Assembly: GCA_964441335.1 (NCBI GenBank)
Contig: CAYTUI010000022.1
Span: 1-22,238 of the forward strand
Source of the DNA: CAYTUI01 sp964441335
GTDB lineage: Bacteria; Patescibacteriota; Patescibacteriia; UBA1558; 2-01-FULL-52-15
DNA: 22,238 bases
Direction of reading: 5' to 3'
The notes under the pieces were generated by a model. The model was not told the origin of the DNA, did no database searches, and worked only from the letters and a program-made list of their open reading frames with translations. The position numbers and the translations under genes are program-made. Below are positions 5,544 to 12,004 of the stretch, one piece after another. Numbering within the stretch: position 1 is the first letter of the stretch; every line of letters starts with the position of its first letter.

Positions 5544-6134
5544 TCAATCGTTAAACTGAGCCCGCAACGCAATAACACTAATCTTAAACTCTTTCATTCT
5601 ATCCAACAAATACCGCATCTGCTCCAAACTCTCTGCTTCATTTTTTCCTTGAAGTTGAAAGCTGTTGGTGATTGTTTCAAATTCCTCCAATTTCTTAATT
5701 AATTGTACCTGTAACTCGTGAGCTCCTTCAGGATGCCGCATTATCGACTCCTTGAGACTTTCTACTATTTTTTTTGCTTCACTCCAATTTTGTTTTAAAT
5801 CTATGACAATTTCACTTAACTTTGCCGGCTGGTCAGCCGACCTATGGGTAATTTTATGATCTGCCGATGCATAACTATCCCATATTTTCTTCAAAGTTTG
5901 CTCAATCGGCCAGCGGTCTTCAATTGGCACATCTTTCCATTCCAGATTCTTTTCCCGCAGAGCATCTAACTCACCTTTTATTTTTTCAATTTGCGCTGTA
6001 ATTTCTAAGTCTTCAGGGTTATCTTTTTGACGAGCTAACAACTCTGACAACTGATCAAGTTTTTCATCAATCGCTCGTTGAAGTTCTTCTTTGCTTTCAG
6101 AGCTTGCCAGCCCTTTTTCTTCAAACTTATTCAT
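5544..6134 (-). CDS. coiled-coil protein of unknown function inserted in the str operon (196 aa)
   Basis: I do not recognise the family. The 196 residues are highly charged, with long helical heptad-like stretches (about 10-60 and 115-190, such as EELQRAIDEKLDQLSELL). There is no signal peptide or membrane segment, so it is probably a soluble cytoplasmic coiled coil. ATG 6134 is preferred over a TTG four codons upstream; neither has a good SD. It lies between rpsG and fusA, where bacteria usually have nothing, 46 nt before fusA and with a repeat-rich 171-nt gap on the rpsG side. A translation-related partner role is possible but unproven; chance insertion is equally possible. Confidence 0.7.
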   Translation of the reverse strand: MNKFEEKGLASSESKEELQRAIDEKLDQLSELLARQKDNPEDLEITAQIEKIKGELDALREKNLEWKDVPIEDRWPIEQTLKKIWDSYASADHKITHRSADQPAKLSEIVIDLKQNWSEAKKIVESLKESIMRHPEGAHELQVQLIKKLEEFETITNSFQLQGKNEAESLEQMRYLLDRMKEFKISVIALRAQFND

Positions 6135-6155
6135 TTCAAACCCCAATTACTAATT

Positions 6156-6210
6156 ATCCCGCCACCGCTATCAAATCAAATGAAGGCGGGATCCCGCTCT
6201 AAAGCGGGAC
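6156..6210. repeat. pair of palindromic hairpins with ATCCCGC ends
   Basis: ATCCCGCC (6156-6163) pairs with GGCGGGAT (6185-6192). Directly next to it, TCCCGCT (6192-6198) pairs with AGCGGGA (6203-6209). Both resemble the arms of the 1007-1041 repeat, so they look like dispersed REP-like elements. Confidence 0.55.
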
Positions 6211-6305
6211 AAATTACGGATTACGAGCTATGCATTACGCGTTATGAGCTAAACAACGTCTGTCCCTCATTACTCATAACTCATTACCCATTACTCATCT
6301 CTATC
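6211..6305 (-). repeat. degenerate tandem tract after the rpsG stop
   Basis: Downstream of the rpsG stop on the minus strand the sequence runs ATGAGTAATGGGTAATGAG, TTATGAGTAATGAGG and so on. It has a 7-nt-like period related to the tract after fusA. No gene is visible. Confidence 0.5.
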
Positions 6306-6770
6306 TCACGCAAAATGTGCAAACGCCTTATTAGACTCGGCCATCTTATGAACATCTTCCTTCTTCTTGATAGCATCGCCTTCGCCTTTGGAAGCGGCAA
6401 TGATTTCTTCAGCCAATTTAACTGCCATGGCCTTGCCTTTTTTGGCTTTAGCGGCAGTAATCAGCCAACGGTGGGCTAAAATTAATTTGCGGTCACCCAT
6501 CACTACTACTGGTACCTGATAATTAGCGCCACCAATACGTCGTCCTTTAATTTCCAAACTTGGGGAAACATTTCTGATAGCCTGATCGTAAACCTCCAAA
6601 GGGTCTTTCTTGGTCTGGTCAGACACAATTTTAAAAGCATCGTAAACAATAGTTTGGGCGGTTGACTTCTTACCGCGCTCCATTATCTTGTTGATGAACT
6701 TGGCAATGTCAACACGGCCAAATTTTGAATCGGCGTCTATCTTTCTCTTTGTCGCTTGTTTTCCTCGCAT
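6306..6770 (-). CDS. rpsG: 30S ribosomal protein S7
   Basis: S7 initiates assembly of the 30S head and binds the 3' major domain of 16S rRNA. The 154-residue length fits bacterial S7 once the start is set at ATG 6770 (MRGKQATKRKI); a longer frame to 6839 only adds a non-conserved hydrophobic leader made from repeat sequence. Conserved blocks are visible: KFINKIMERGKKSTAQ, RRIGGANYQVPV, LAHRWLITAAK and KKKEDVHKMAESNKAF. There is no SD. It lies between rpsL and the coiled-coil gene, in the usual str order. Confidence 0.97.
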   Translation of the reverse strand: MRGKQATKRKIDADSKFGRVDIAKFINKIMERGKKSTAQTIVYDAFKIVSDQTKKDPLEVYDQAIRNVSPSLEIKGRRIGGANYQVPVVVMGDRKLILAHRWLITAAKAKKGKAMAVKLAEEIIAASKGEGDAIKKKEDVHKMAESNKAFAHFA

Positions 6771-6862
6771 ATGTTTTAGTTTGGTAGATTGGTAGATTAG
6801 TAGATTGGTAGTTAGTAGTAAAAACGATTTTTCTACCAATCTACCACGCTACTGAACTACTG
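6771..6862. repeat. rpsL-rpsG spacer with 15-bp inverted repeat of GGTAGATT units
   Basis: TGGTAGATTGGTAGA (6782-6796) is perfectly complementary to TCTACCAATCTACCA (6832-6846), and both are tandem repeats of a short unit. The transcript between rpsL and rpsG could fold into a long hairpin here. There is no T-run typical of a terminator. Confidence 0.6.
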
Positions 6863-7285
6863 CTATTTAGCTTTCACTCTCTTCGCCCCGTATAAACTTC
6901 GTCCTTGCTTACGTCCGGCTACTCCTTGCGTATCATAAACTCCTCTAACTATATGATAACGAACTCCCGGCAAATCCTTAACTCTGCCGCCGCGGATTAA
7001 AACTACCGAGTGCTCTTGTAAATTATGGCCAATGCCGGGAATATAAGCTGTTACTTCCTGACCGTTGGATAAACGCACACGAGCAATCTTTCTTAAAGCG
7101 GAGTTAGGTTTCTTCGGGGTGGTAGTGGTAACTTTAATACAAACGCCGCGTTTAAAAGGACTACCCTCTTTAATAACGCGTCTGGTTCTGTGCAGGGAAT
7201 TAAAAGTCGTCTGCAAAGCAGGTGTTTTGGATTTCTTCTTACTACCCTTGCGGGCTTTTCTCAATAGTTGTCCTGATGTAGGCAT
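6863..7285 (-). CDS. rpsL: 30S ribosomal protein S12
   Basis: S12 is the decoding-centre protein of the 30S subunit and the site of streptomycin-resistance changes. It is 140 residues. The core has TPKKPNSALRKIARVRL, GHNLQEHSVVLIRGGRVKD and LPGVRYHIVRG. Lys58 and Lys103 correspond to the streptomycin-site lysines (42 and 87 in E. coli), both wild type. Between PAL (23-25) and PFKRGVC (43-49) lies an additional segment of roughly 15 residues compared with E. coli or Thermus S12, which from memory also occurs in other Patescibacteria. It is the first gene of the str operon, has no SD, and has a repeat-rich leader of about 180 nt. Confidence 0.97.
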   Translation of the reverse strand: MPTSGQLLRKARKGSKKKSKTPALQTTFNSLHRTRRVIKEGSPFKRGVCIKVTTTTPKKPNSALRKIARVRLSNGQEVTAYIPGIGHNLQEHSVVLIRGGRVKDLPGVRYHIVRGVYDTQGVAGRKQGRSLYGAKRVKAK

Positions 7286-7424
7286 TTGTTTAGGGATTAG
7301 GAATTAGGTTGTAGGTGTTAGGTAATAAGGTATTTAGGTATAAGTGTCGATAAATCAGGCTCCTAATACCTAAAACCTAGTACCTAAAAATCCAAATATC
7401 TTAAAACCTTTTACTATAAATACT

Positions 7425-7472
7425 GACCAAAATTAAAAAAAATAGAGCTTGATAAAATTTTGGTCTGCTCTA
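7425..7472 (-). promoter_or_regulatory. attenuator-like element upstream of rpsL
   Basis: On the minus strand TAGAGC (7472-7467) pairs with GCTCTA (7448-7443) and is followed at once by eight Ts, like a weak intrinsic terminator. An overlapping alternative hairpin pairs GACCAAAATT (7465-7456) with AATTTTGGTC (7434-7425). The two structures cannot coexist, as in attenuation. If the promoter at 7474-7500 is right, the first stem starts very near the transcription start, which weakens the idea. Confidence 0.4.
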
Positions 7473-7473
7473 G

Positions 7474-7500
7474 ATTATCATAAATCATCCCCCAGGTCAA
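7474..7500 (-). promoter_or_regulatory. possible promoter of the str operon
   Basis: On the minus strand TTGACC (7500-7495) and GATAAT (7479-7474) are separated by 15 nt, shorter than ideal. No better pair was seen upstream of rpsL. The leader between here and rpsL contains TAGGTATTAGG units and their complements (7290-7390), able to form a long imperfect hairpin. Confidence 0.4.
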
Positions 7501-7582
7501 GCAGGCCGGCTCGAACCATCAACAATAACCCGCAGGAATACCCCAAACCTAACCTCCCATCTAATAGATGTCTACATACTAA

Positions 7583-7666
7583 CCTCCCCTTATAAAAGGG
7601 GAGGACTAAGGAGGGGATGAACCCCCTCGGCCTCCGGCCACTCCCCCTTTTATTTAAGGGGGAGGC
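7583..7666. repeat. dispersed CCTCCCC/GGGGAGG repeat element
   Basis: CCTCCCCTT-ATAA-AAGGGGAGG (7583-7604) is a perfect 9-bp palindrome, followed by ACTAAGGAGGGG. A second palindrome, CTCCCCCTT/AAGGGGGAG, lies at 7641-7664. The same CTCCCC...GGGGAGGA-nTAAGGAGGGG plan appears on both sides of the DUF559 gene, so this looks like a non-coding, MITE-like repeat. The remaining spacer (7501-7582 and 7667-7754) shows no gene, only a tandem tract next to the M50 stop. Confidence 0.65.
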
Positions 7667-7754
7667 AAAATGAAAATAATTTTTTAGAGGGAGGAATTAA
7701 AGGAGAGGATTTCAATTTACCAATTACTAATTACTCATTACCCATTACATCTAC

Positions 7755-8384
7755 CTACCCCATCAACGACAATATTCCCTTGAGAAAATAATTTACAATC
7801 ACTCCAAAAAAGTTACCGTTGCTAAAATACATAAACACTAACAGGGCCATTAACAGAAATGAACCATTGCGCTGAAGCCAAAAAGCAACATTTTCGTACC
7901 TAGGGGGCAATAAAGCAAACAACAGTTTAGAACCGTCCAAAGGCGGAATTGGTATTAAATTGAAAAGTCCTAAGATAATGTCAAAGAATATTAAATAGAA
8001 CAGAAAAACAACAACATAACTATTGGGATCAACAAAGTTGGAGACTATCTTCAGCACCAAAGCAAAAAAGATGGCCGACAAAAAATTGGAAAGTGGCCCG
8101 GCCAAAGCGATCCAAGCTGGCCCCCATTTCTGAAACTTTAAATTGTAGGGATTAAATGGCACCGGTTTACCCCAGCCAAAACCGACCAATAACAGCATGA
8201 CGGTTCCAAAAGGATCCAGATGAGCCAAAGGATTAAGAGTTAAACGTCCTTCATGTTCGGCGGTCTTATCTCCCAATAGATAACCCATTAAAGCATGGGA
8301 AAACTCGTGTAGTGAAATAACAATGATAATTGCCAACGGTACTATAATTAACAACGGGGGGTCTTGAAGTAAATTGAACAGCAT
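7755..8384 (-). CDS. site-2 protease family protein (peptidase M50)
   Basis: This is an intramembrane zinc metalloprotease of 209 residues. Zinc and catalytic residues are visible: HEFSH (His26, Glu27, His30) in the first membrane helix and Asp150 in NLIPIPPLDGSK. NPLAHLDPFG (51-60) and AGPLSN (95-100) are typical of the short M50B subgroup without a PDZ domain. It has about five to six membrane segments. Family members cleave membrane-bound substrates such as anti-sigma factors or signal-peptide remnants; the substrate here is unknown. No SD is seen. It diverges from rpmB, and its stop is followed by a tandem TAATGGGTAATGAG-type tract. Confidence 0.93.
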   Translation of the reverse strand: MLFNLLQDPPLLIIVPLAIIIVISLHEFSHALMGYLLGDKTAEHEGRLTLNPLAHLDPFGTVMLLLVGFGWGKPVPFNPYNLKFQKWGPAWIALAGPLSNFLSAIFFALVLKIVSNFVDPNSYVVVFLFYLIFFDIILGLFNLIPIPPLDGSKLLFALLPPRYENVAFWLQRNGSFLLMALLVFMYFSNGNFFGVIVNYFLKGILSLMG

Positions 8385-8386
8385 AC

Positions 8387-8415
8387 TTGACTTTGATTAA
8401 ATAATTAGGTAGACT
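8387..8415 (+). promoter_or_regulatory. probable rpmB promoter
   Basis: TTGACT (8387-8392) and TAGACT (8410-8415) are separated by 17 nt, 47 nt before the rpmB ATG. The -35 overlaps the region just upstream of the divergent M50 gene. Confidence 0.45.
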
Positions 8416-8461
8416 GGTTCAGTCCTTTAAGTATAGCTAATTAATGGAGTAATACAAACAC

Positions 8462-8638
8462 ATGGCTCAAATCTGCGACCTTTGTCAGCGCGGCGCGCAA
8501 ACAACCAACTCCAGAAGTAAATCAAACGTTCCGACCAAGAGACGACAAAAAATCAACCTACAAAGTAAGAAGGTTGATGGAAAACGTTTGAGTGTTTGCA
8601 CACAGTGCCTGCGTCTGATGAACAAAAAAACCGCTTAA
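8462..8638 (+). CDS. rpmB: 50S ribosomal protein L28, zinc-ribbon form (58 aa)
   Basis: This short gene encodes 58 residues starting MAQICDLCQRGAQTTNSRSKSN. Two Cys pairs, CDLC (5-8) and CTQC (46-49), form the zinc ribbon of the C+ form of L28. NSRSKSNVPTKRRQKINLQ matches the conserved rRNA-binding region (compare N-x-S-H-S-x-x-x-x-x-R-x-x-x-P-N-L). L28 is a late-assembling large-subunit protein. GGAG lies 12 nt before the ATG, a weak SD. The gene is monocistronic: divergent from M50 and convergent with the 151-aa membrane gene. The left arm of the terminator is made of its last codons. Confidence 0.92.
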   Translation: MAQICDLCQRGAQTTNSRSKSNVPTKRRQKINLQSKKVDGKRLSVCTQCLRLMNKKTA

Positions 8639-8684
8639 CTAGCTTATGGCGAATGGCTTATAGCTAATAGAGGCGGTTTTTTGT
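8625..8684. terminator. bidirectional terminator between rpmB and the convergent membrane operon
   Basis: AAAAAACCGC (8625-8634) pairs with GCGGTTTTTT (8673-8682), giving a T-run on both strands; TAGC/GCTA inside extends the fold. The left arm encodes Lys-Lys-Thr-Ala of L28. Confidence 0.8.
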
Positions 8685-8687
8685 TTG

Positions 8688-9143
8688 TTATTTTTCTAAT
8701 TTACGCGCCTGTTTACCATGGGTCTTGGACAGCACTAAAGCGGTCGGGTAGATGACCAGATAAATGGTTATTACCAGCATTAGAATCTTTACAGTATCAT
8801 CAGCGTAAGCCCACAAATTACCAAACACATACCACAGGACTGCTACGATTAAAATAAACGGCACTTCGGAGATTAAAGCAATTTGGAAAACTTTACTGCC
8901 GGATTTAATATGTTCATACAACAGTTCTCCTAAATTATACCAAATTAAAATATAAAATAAGGCGAACAGTCCGCCGGAAAAATAAGTAAACAGCGGTAAA
9001 TCCATCTGATTGAACTGCTCCGTTAAAGAGCCCAAAACAAAAGCCTGTAAAAAAACCAGATAGAGCAAGGTATTAACTATCAATAGTTTAATACTATTGC
9101 TGGCCATACTCTTGCCAAAAAATTTTCTCTCGTTAATTTTCAT
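8688..9143 (-). CDS. four-pass integral membrane protein, unknown (151 aa)
   Basis: This is an unrecognised 151-residue protein with four hydrophobic helices, about 18-37, 51-68, 86-108 and 118-137. The N-terminus is short and basic (MKINERKFFGKS) and the tail is basic (KTHGKQARKLEK), so both ends are probably cytoplasmic. Its ATG lies 5 nt after the stop of the holin-like gene, with no SD, so it is almost certainly translated from the same mRNA. It ends just before the bidirectional terminator. No catalytic motif is seen; a transport or envelope role is only a guess. Confidence 0.7.
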   Translation of the reverse strand: MKINERKFFGKSMASNSIKLLIVNTLLYLVFLQAFVLGSLTEQFNQMDLPLFTYFSGGLFALFYILIWYNLGELLYEHIKSGSKVFQIALISEVPFILIVAVLWYVFGNLWAYADDTVKILMLVITIYLVIYPTALVLSKTHGKQARKLEK

Positions 9144-9148
9144 ATTTT

Positions 9149-9496
9149 TTATTTATTTTCGTTTGTAAAAAGACTGGCCACGAACCAGTTGGCAATAGAT
9201 ATTAAAGCCGAAGCTATAATAGCCACTCCCAAATTATCTATATCAAAACCTTTAAGCCAGGCGCTGATAAACCACAATAACAAACCGTTGATAACAAACA
9301 ACCAGAGACCTAAAGTGATAATGGTAACCGGCAAGGTGGCAAATACCAGCAAAGGCCGGATAGTAACATTGATTAATCCTAAAAATAAAGCCACCATTAA
9401 GGCGGTAAAAAAATTAGCAACACTGATGCCCGGCAGTAGATATGCTACAAGGAAGATGACGACGGCGCCAATCAGCCACCGTAAAAGTATACCCAT
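9149..9496 (-). CDS. PF04020-type (Phage_holin_4_2) membrane protein
   Basis: This 115-residue protein has four membrane helices (about 5-21, 28-48, 52-78, 90-110). The pattern GLINVTIRPLL..ATLPVTIITLGLWLFVINGLLLW is the family hallmark (NxxIRP, LPxTxxTLGL, INGLxLW). Despite the holin name, chromosomal members are widespread bacterial envelope proteins without proven lysis activity. ATG 9496 starts only 8 nt after a TATAAT with extended TGG, so the mRNA is probably leaderless or nearly so. It is followed after 5 nt by the 151-aa membrane gene, making a two-gene operon ending at the 8625-8684 terminator. Confidence 0.88.
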   Translation of the reverse strand: MGILLRWLIGAVVIFLVAYLLPGISVANFFTALMVALFLGLINVTIRPLLVFATLPVTIITLGLWLFVINGLLLWFISAWLKGFDIDNLGVAIIASALISIANWFVASLFTNENK

Positions 9497-9504
9497 AGAT
9501 TTAT

Positions 9505-9513
9505 ATTATACCA
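9505..9513 (-). promoter_or_regulatory. extended -10 promoter giving a leaderless transcript
   Basis: The minus strand has TGGTATAAT (9513-9505), an extended -10 with perfect TATAAT. The ATG at 9496 is 8 nt downstream, where transcription should start. No good -35 is seen, as expected for extended -10 promoters. Confidence 0.65.
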
Positions 9514-9539
9514 CAAATTAATTACTCACTAAAGCACAA

Positions 9540-9596
9540 AACCCTGTCTCGTGCTAACTCGCCTCTTTTTTGAGCGATTTCCTACGAGACAGGGTT
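9540..9596 (-). terminator. 13-bp inverted repeat, probable terminator of the FN3 gene
   Basis: AACCCTGTCTCGT (9540-9552) is perfectly complementary to ACGAGACAGGGTT (9584-9596). On the minus strand the second arm ends in GGGTTTTG, a short T-run. It lies about 100 nt after the stop of the 9694-11454 gene. Confidence 0.55.
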
Positions 9597-9626
9597 GTCT
9601 CAAGGCGCTACATTAGCTTCTCCTTG

Positions 9627-9656
9627 TGATCAGCCAACCATGTCGATAGCTGATCA
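9627..9656. repeat. 8-bp inverted repeat TGATCAGC/GCTGATCA
   Basis: This is a perfect hairpin with a 14-nt loop between the FN3 gene and its presumed terminator. It has no T-run; role unknown. Confidence 0.4.
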
Positions 9657-9693
9657 TTAATAATTAACTAATGAACATGCAATTTAATCGGCC

Positions 9694-11454
9694 TCATGGC
9701 CCTGCTTTTAAAGTGGCTCGCCAAATTTCCGCCGGTATATCCGGATGTACCAATCTTGACCCATCCTCAATAACATCTCTGATTTCCTCCAAATTATAGC
9801 CACCGTAGATATAGGCATCTAATAACATCTGCCAAGCGGCAGGCGCAAGACCTACTTTCTCATTTTTAAACATCTGTTCCATATTGAAAGTCAGCTCTTG
9901 GGTTCTGATATTAGCTTGTTCAGACGGCCGATCAATTATTTGACCGTATGTTTTCAACACTTCAACACCCAAAACTTTTGTTTCGTCAGGGATGATAATC
10001 TCTATCGCCGGACCGCTTGGTTGTCCTTTTAATAAATCGGCAGACTGCTCACAAGTAATATACTCAAATTGATGGTCATCAAAATAGCTCCAGACGCGAC
10101 GATGATTGCCATTACTATTTAATGTCCAGTCAATATCACCGCTACCCGGGATATACCAGGGCGACCAGGTGCCTCCATACCACTGAATTCGATATTGGAT
10201 AATATTATGTTCCGGAATATTCAGTTCCAAATTTTGCCAAAAACTACCGCCCAAGGGCTGGCTAACAATACTGCGACATAACGGATTATCTCTTTTGAGA
10301 TTTATAAGTTCACGAGCATCGGAATCTAAATCTTTAGTTGTTTTCAAAATATAATCAGCCGAAGCAATATTTGAGCCTTGCGGTCTAATACGATAATGGT
10401 AAGTGCTTTCTTGCTGTAAACCTTTTAAGACGGCCCGATAGACACCTTCTTCATAAACCATTGATCTGGAAGACACATACAGTGGCTGTTCGTCGTCCAA
10501 CTGAAAACTATCCTCGGAAGAATACTCAATAATAAATTTTTGCTGTTCTACTGAATTATATTTTGCTGTCACAATGGCAGAGTAGGGAGTCTCCTCTATC
10601 GCCTGAACATCTTCCAGAACAAAGGCCTCCGGCTCGACGGTTTGAAAATCAGAGCTGGCAACATTGTTAAACTCATTGCCCTCTACCACATCATCATTGT
10701 AGTCAATGGCAACAGTCAGGTTGTAAACTTCCTTATCTAATTTTTCACAGCTGCTGAAAATATTTTGATCAATATTAATCTGTGATTCTTCACCGGCGCC
10801 TAAACCGCCAACAACTAAAACCTCTTTGAAGCAACTGTAACGATTAGCGGTTGACTTGATTAAACCTGAAGCCGAAATATTATCTGCATCTGATATCAAC
10901 AAGCTGACATAAAAATCGTCTGCGATATTTATCTGGCCACGATTCTTAATTGTCACCAGCAAATTACTGTTATCAATTACCGGTTGAAATCCCCGGTAGC
11001 TGATAAAGTCGTCAGTAAACTTAAAATCAGAAAAAATAATATCCGCTGAACTTGGGCTCCAAAAAAACCAGTGCGGACTCTGCGCTTTTTGACCGTCCGT
11101 AGTTTCAGCGACGATTCTATAATGATATAGTTGATCCGGCTCAATATTATTTATAACTACCGCGTGGTCTAAATATTTATCGGACAAATTTATTTCCTGA
11201 TCCAAACCTGTTAAACCATATTTTACTACCCCACTACTGGGAAAATTTGTCTGCCATTGAACTGCCATCGAGCTATTGGATATTTGTTCAACTTTAACAT
11301 TAAAAATCTGCAACTCGGCTGTGCTCGGACTCGGTTCAGCTTCAACTGCCTTTAACGGTAATATTAAAACTAATAGAGAGAAGATTAGGAAAAATAAAAA
11401 ACCATTCGGTCGCCAGACTAATGGTTTAACATGGTTGTTTTTGTCCATTATCAT
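9694..11454 (-). CDS. secreted or surface protein with fibronectin type III and CARDB-like domains (586 aa)
   Basis: The N-terminus has a basic stretch, a hydrophobic core (about 19-36, FLFFLIFSLLVLILP) and AVEAEP, a plausible signal-peptide site near residue 39. Residues ~45-130 look like an FN3 domain of purple-acid-phosphatase N-terminal type (VQWQTNFPSSGVVKYG, LYHYRIVAETTDG). About 150-270 resembles CARDB (LLVTIKNRGQ, NLTVAIDYNDDVVEGNEFNN). About 280-375 is a second FN3-like unit (TYHYRIRPQG). The C-terminal ~200 residues are unassigned, with an aromatic WYGGTWSPWYIPGSGD segment. AAGGA precedes the first ATG and a consensus promoter lies upstream, so it is probably monocistronic. Adhesion or cell-contact roles fit such domain sets but are inferred. 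Confidence 0.8.
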   Translation of the reverse strand: MIMDKNNHVKPLVWRPNGFLFFLIFSLLVLILPLKAVEAEPSPSTAELQIFNVKVEQISNSSMAVQWQTNFPSSGVVKYGLTGLDQEINLSDKYLDHAVVINNIEPDQLYHYRIVAETTDGQKAQSPHWFFWSPSSADIIFSDFKFTDDFISYRGFQPVIDNSNLLVTIKNRGQINIADDFYVSLLISDADNISASGLIKSTANRYSCFKEVLVVGGLGAGEESQINIDQNIFSSCEKLDKEVYNLTVAIDYNDDVVEGNEFNNVASSDFQTVEPEAFVLEDVQAIEETPYSAIVTAKYNSVEQQKFIIEYSSEDSFQLDDEQPLYVSSRSMVYEEGVYRAVLKGLQQESTYHYRIRPQGSNIASADYILKTTKDLDSDARELINLKRDNPLCRSIVSQPLGGSFWQNLELNIPEHNIIQYRIQWYGGTWSPWYIPGSGDIDWTLNSNGNHRRVWSYFDDHQFEYITCEQSADLLKGQPSGPAIEIIIPDETKVLGVEVLKTYGQIIDRPSEQANIRTQELTFNMEQMFKNEKVGLAPAAWQMLLDAYIYGGYNLEEIRDVIEDGSRLVHPDIPAEIWRATLKAGP

Positions 11455-11511
11455 AAAAAGTCCTTGAGACTTATTACGTGAACAAAAACAAAAAATCTAA
11501 CTTATAGATAC

Positions 11512-11540
11512 AGTATAGCATGGATTTCAATTAATGTCAA
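11512..11540 (-). promoter_or_regulatory. promoter of the FN3/CARDB-like gene
   Basis: TTGACA (11540-11535) and TATACT (11517-11512) on the minus strand are separated by 17 nt, 57 nt before the ATG. The -35 is exact and the -10 matches 5 of 6. Confidence 0.8.
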
Positions 11541-11574
11541 ACTGATTTCATATCAAACTTACTACTAATACCCG

Positions 11575-11634
11575 GTAATCCGCCCGAAGCGGATTACTAG
11601 CGCTTCGCTACGCTACGCGTGGTTGTTTCGCTAG
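11575..11634. repeat. composite palindromic repeat
   Basis: GTAATCCGC (11575-11583) pairs with GCGGATTAC (11589-11597). Overlapping it, CTAGCG (11597-11602) pairs with CGCTAG (11629-11634) around GC-rich CTACGCTACGCG repeats. It lies between the candidate ncRNA terminator and the FN3 promoter; it looks like a dispersed repeat. Confidence 0.45.
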
Positions 11635-11664
11635 TTTACCCCGAGCGTAGTCGAGGGGCGAAAC

Positions 11665-11846
11665 AAAAAACTCCTCAACCGGACAATCCGAATTGACGAG
11701 TCTTTCAACTGCTCAATCACAGTTAACAAATACATTACCCCTGACTGTCAGGTGGGTGTCCGCAATTGGAAACCAGAGTCTCCAATAATCTAAGACTCCC
11801 AAGGTAAAAGATTGTCGAGCATAGTACTTGCGTGTGTGAAGGAGCT
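11665..11846 (-). ncRNA. candidate independent small RNA of about 180 nt, class unassigned
   Basis: On the minus strand a good promoter (11881-11853) and an intrinsic terminator bracket a stretch with no reading frame. The terminator has ACTC-g-TCAA..CGGA-ttg-TCCG..TTGA-g-GAGT (11702-11670) followed by six Ts. Inside the RNA: GAAGG/CCTTC near the 5' end, TGCTC/GAGCA and TTACC/GGTAA as outer helices, GAGTCT/AGACTC and CCTGA/TCAGG as inner hairpins. AGCTCCT near the 5' end could also pair with AGGAGTT in the terminator arm. Length and rod-plus-branches architecture recall 6S RNA, but I see no diagnostic motif. SRP, tmRNA, RNase P and T-box signatures are absent. Confidence 0.6.
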
Positions 11847-11852
11847 ACCTTC

Positions 11853-11881
11853 AATATAGCAGTGACAATTCCCAAAGTCAA
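11853..11881 (-). promoter_or_regulatory. promoter of the candidate small RNA
   Basis: The minus strand has TTGACT (11881-11876), 17 nt, TATATT (11858-11853). Each box matches 5 of 6. The predicted start is near 11846. Confidence 0.75.
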
Positions 11882-11921
11882 ACGTTAACCACACTCCTAT
11901 TTAACCCAGACCATAATTTAG

Positions 11922-12004
11922 TAGAGCCTCCCCCGCTCTTGTCCACCTATGGTGGAAGGGGAGGACGGACCTCGCCGCTCGCGAGCGGCGAGGAAGAGGG
12001 GTCT
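11922..12004. repeat. CCTCCCC repeat copy, left flank of the DUF559 gene
   Basis: It begins TAGAGCCTCCCCC and ends AGGGGTCT, the same ends as the copy at 12476-12516. It contains CCACC-tat-GGTGG and a perfect 24-nt palindrome at 11970-11993 (CCTCGCCGCTCG and its complement). It abuts the DUF559 stop codon. Confidence 0.65.

Noticed and set aside
7508..7517. GGTTCGAGCC on the minus strand, like a tRNA T-arm
   Set aside because: The flanking bases do not form a T-stem and no anticodon or acceptor arm is found. It is at most a chance match.
11665..11846. Assignment of the small RNA to SRP RNA, tmRNA, RNase P RNA or a T-box leader
   Set aside because: The SRP tetraloop region, tmRNA tag frame, RNase P core and T-box TGGNACCGCG motif are all absent; 6S remains only a size and shape resemblance.
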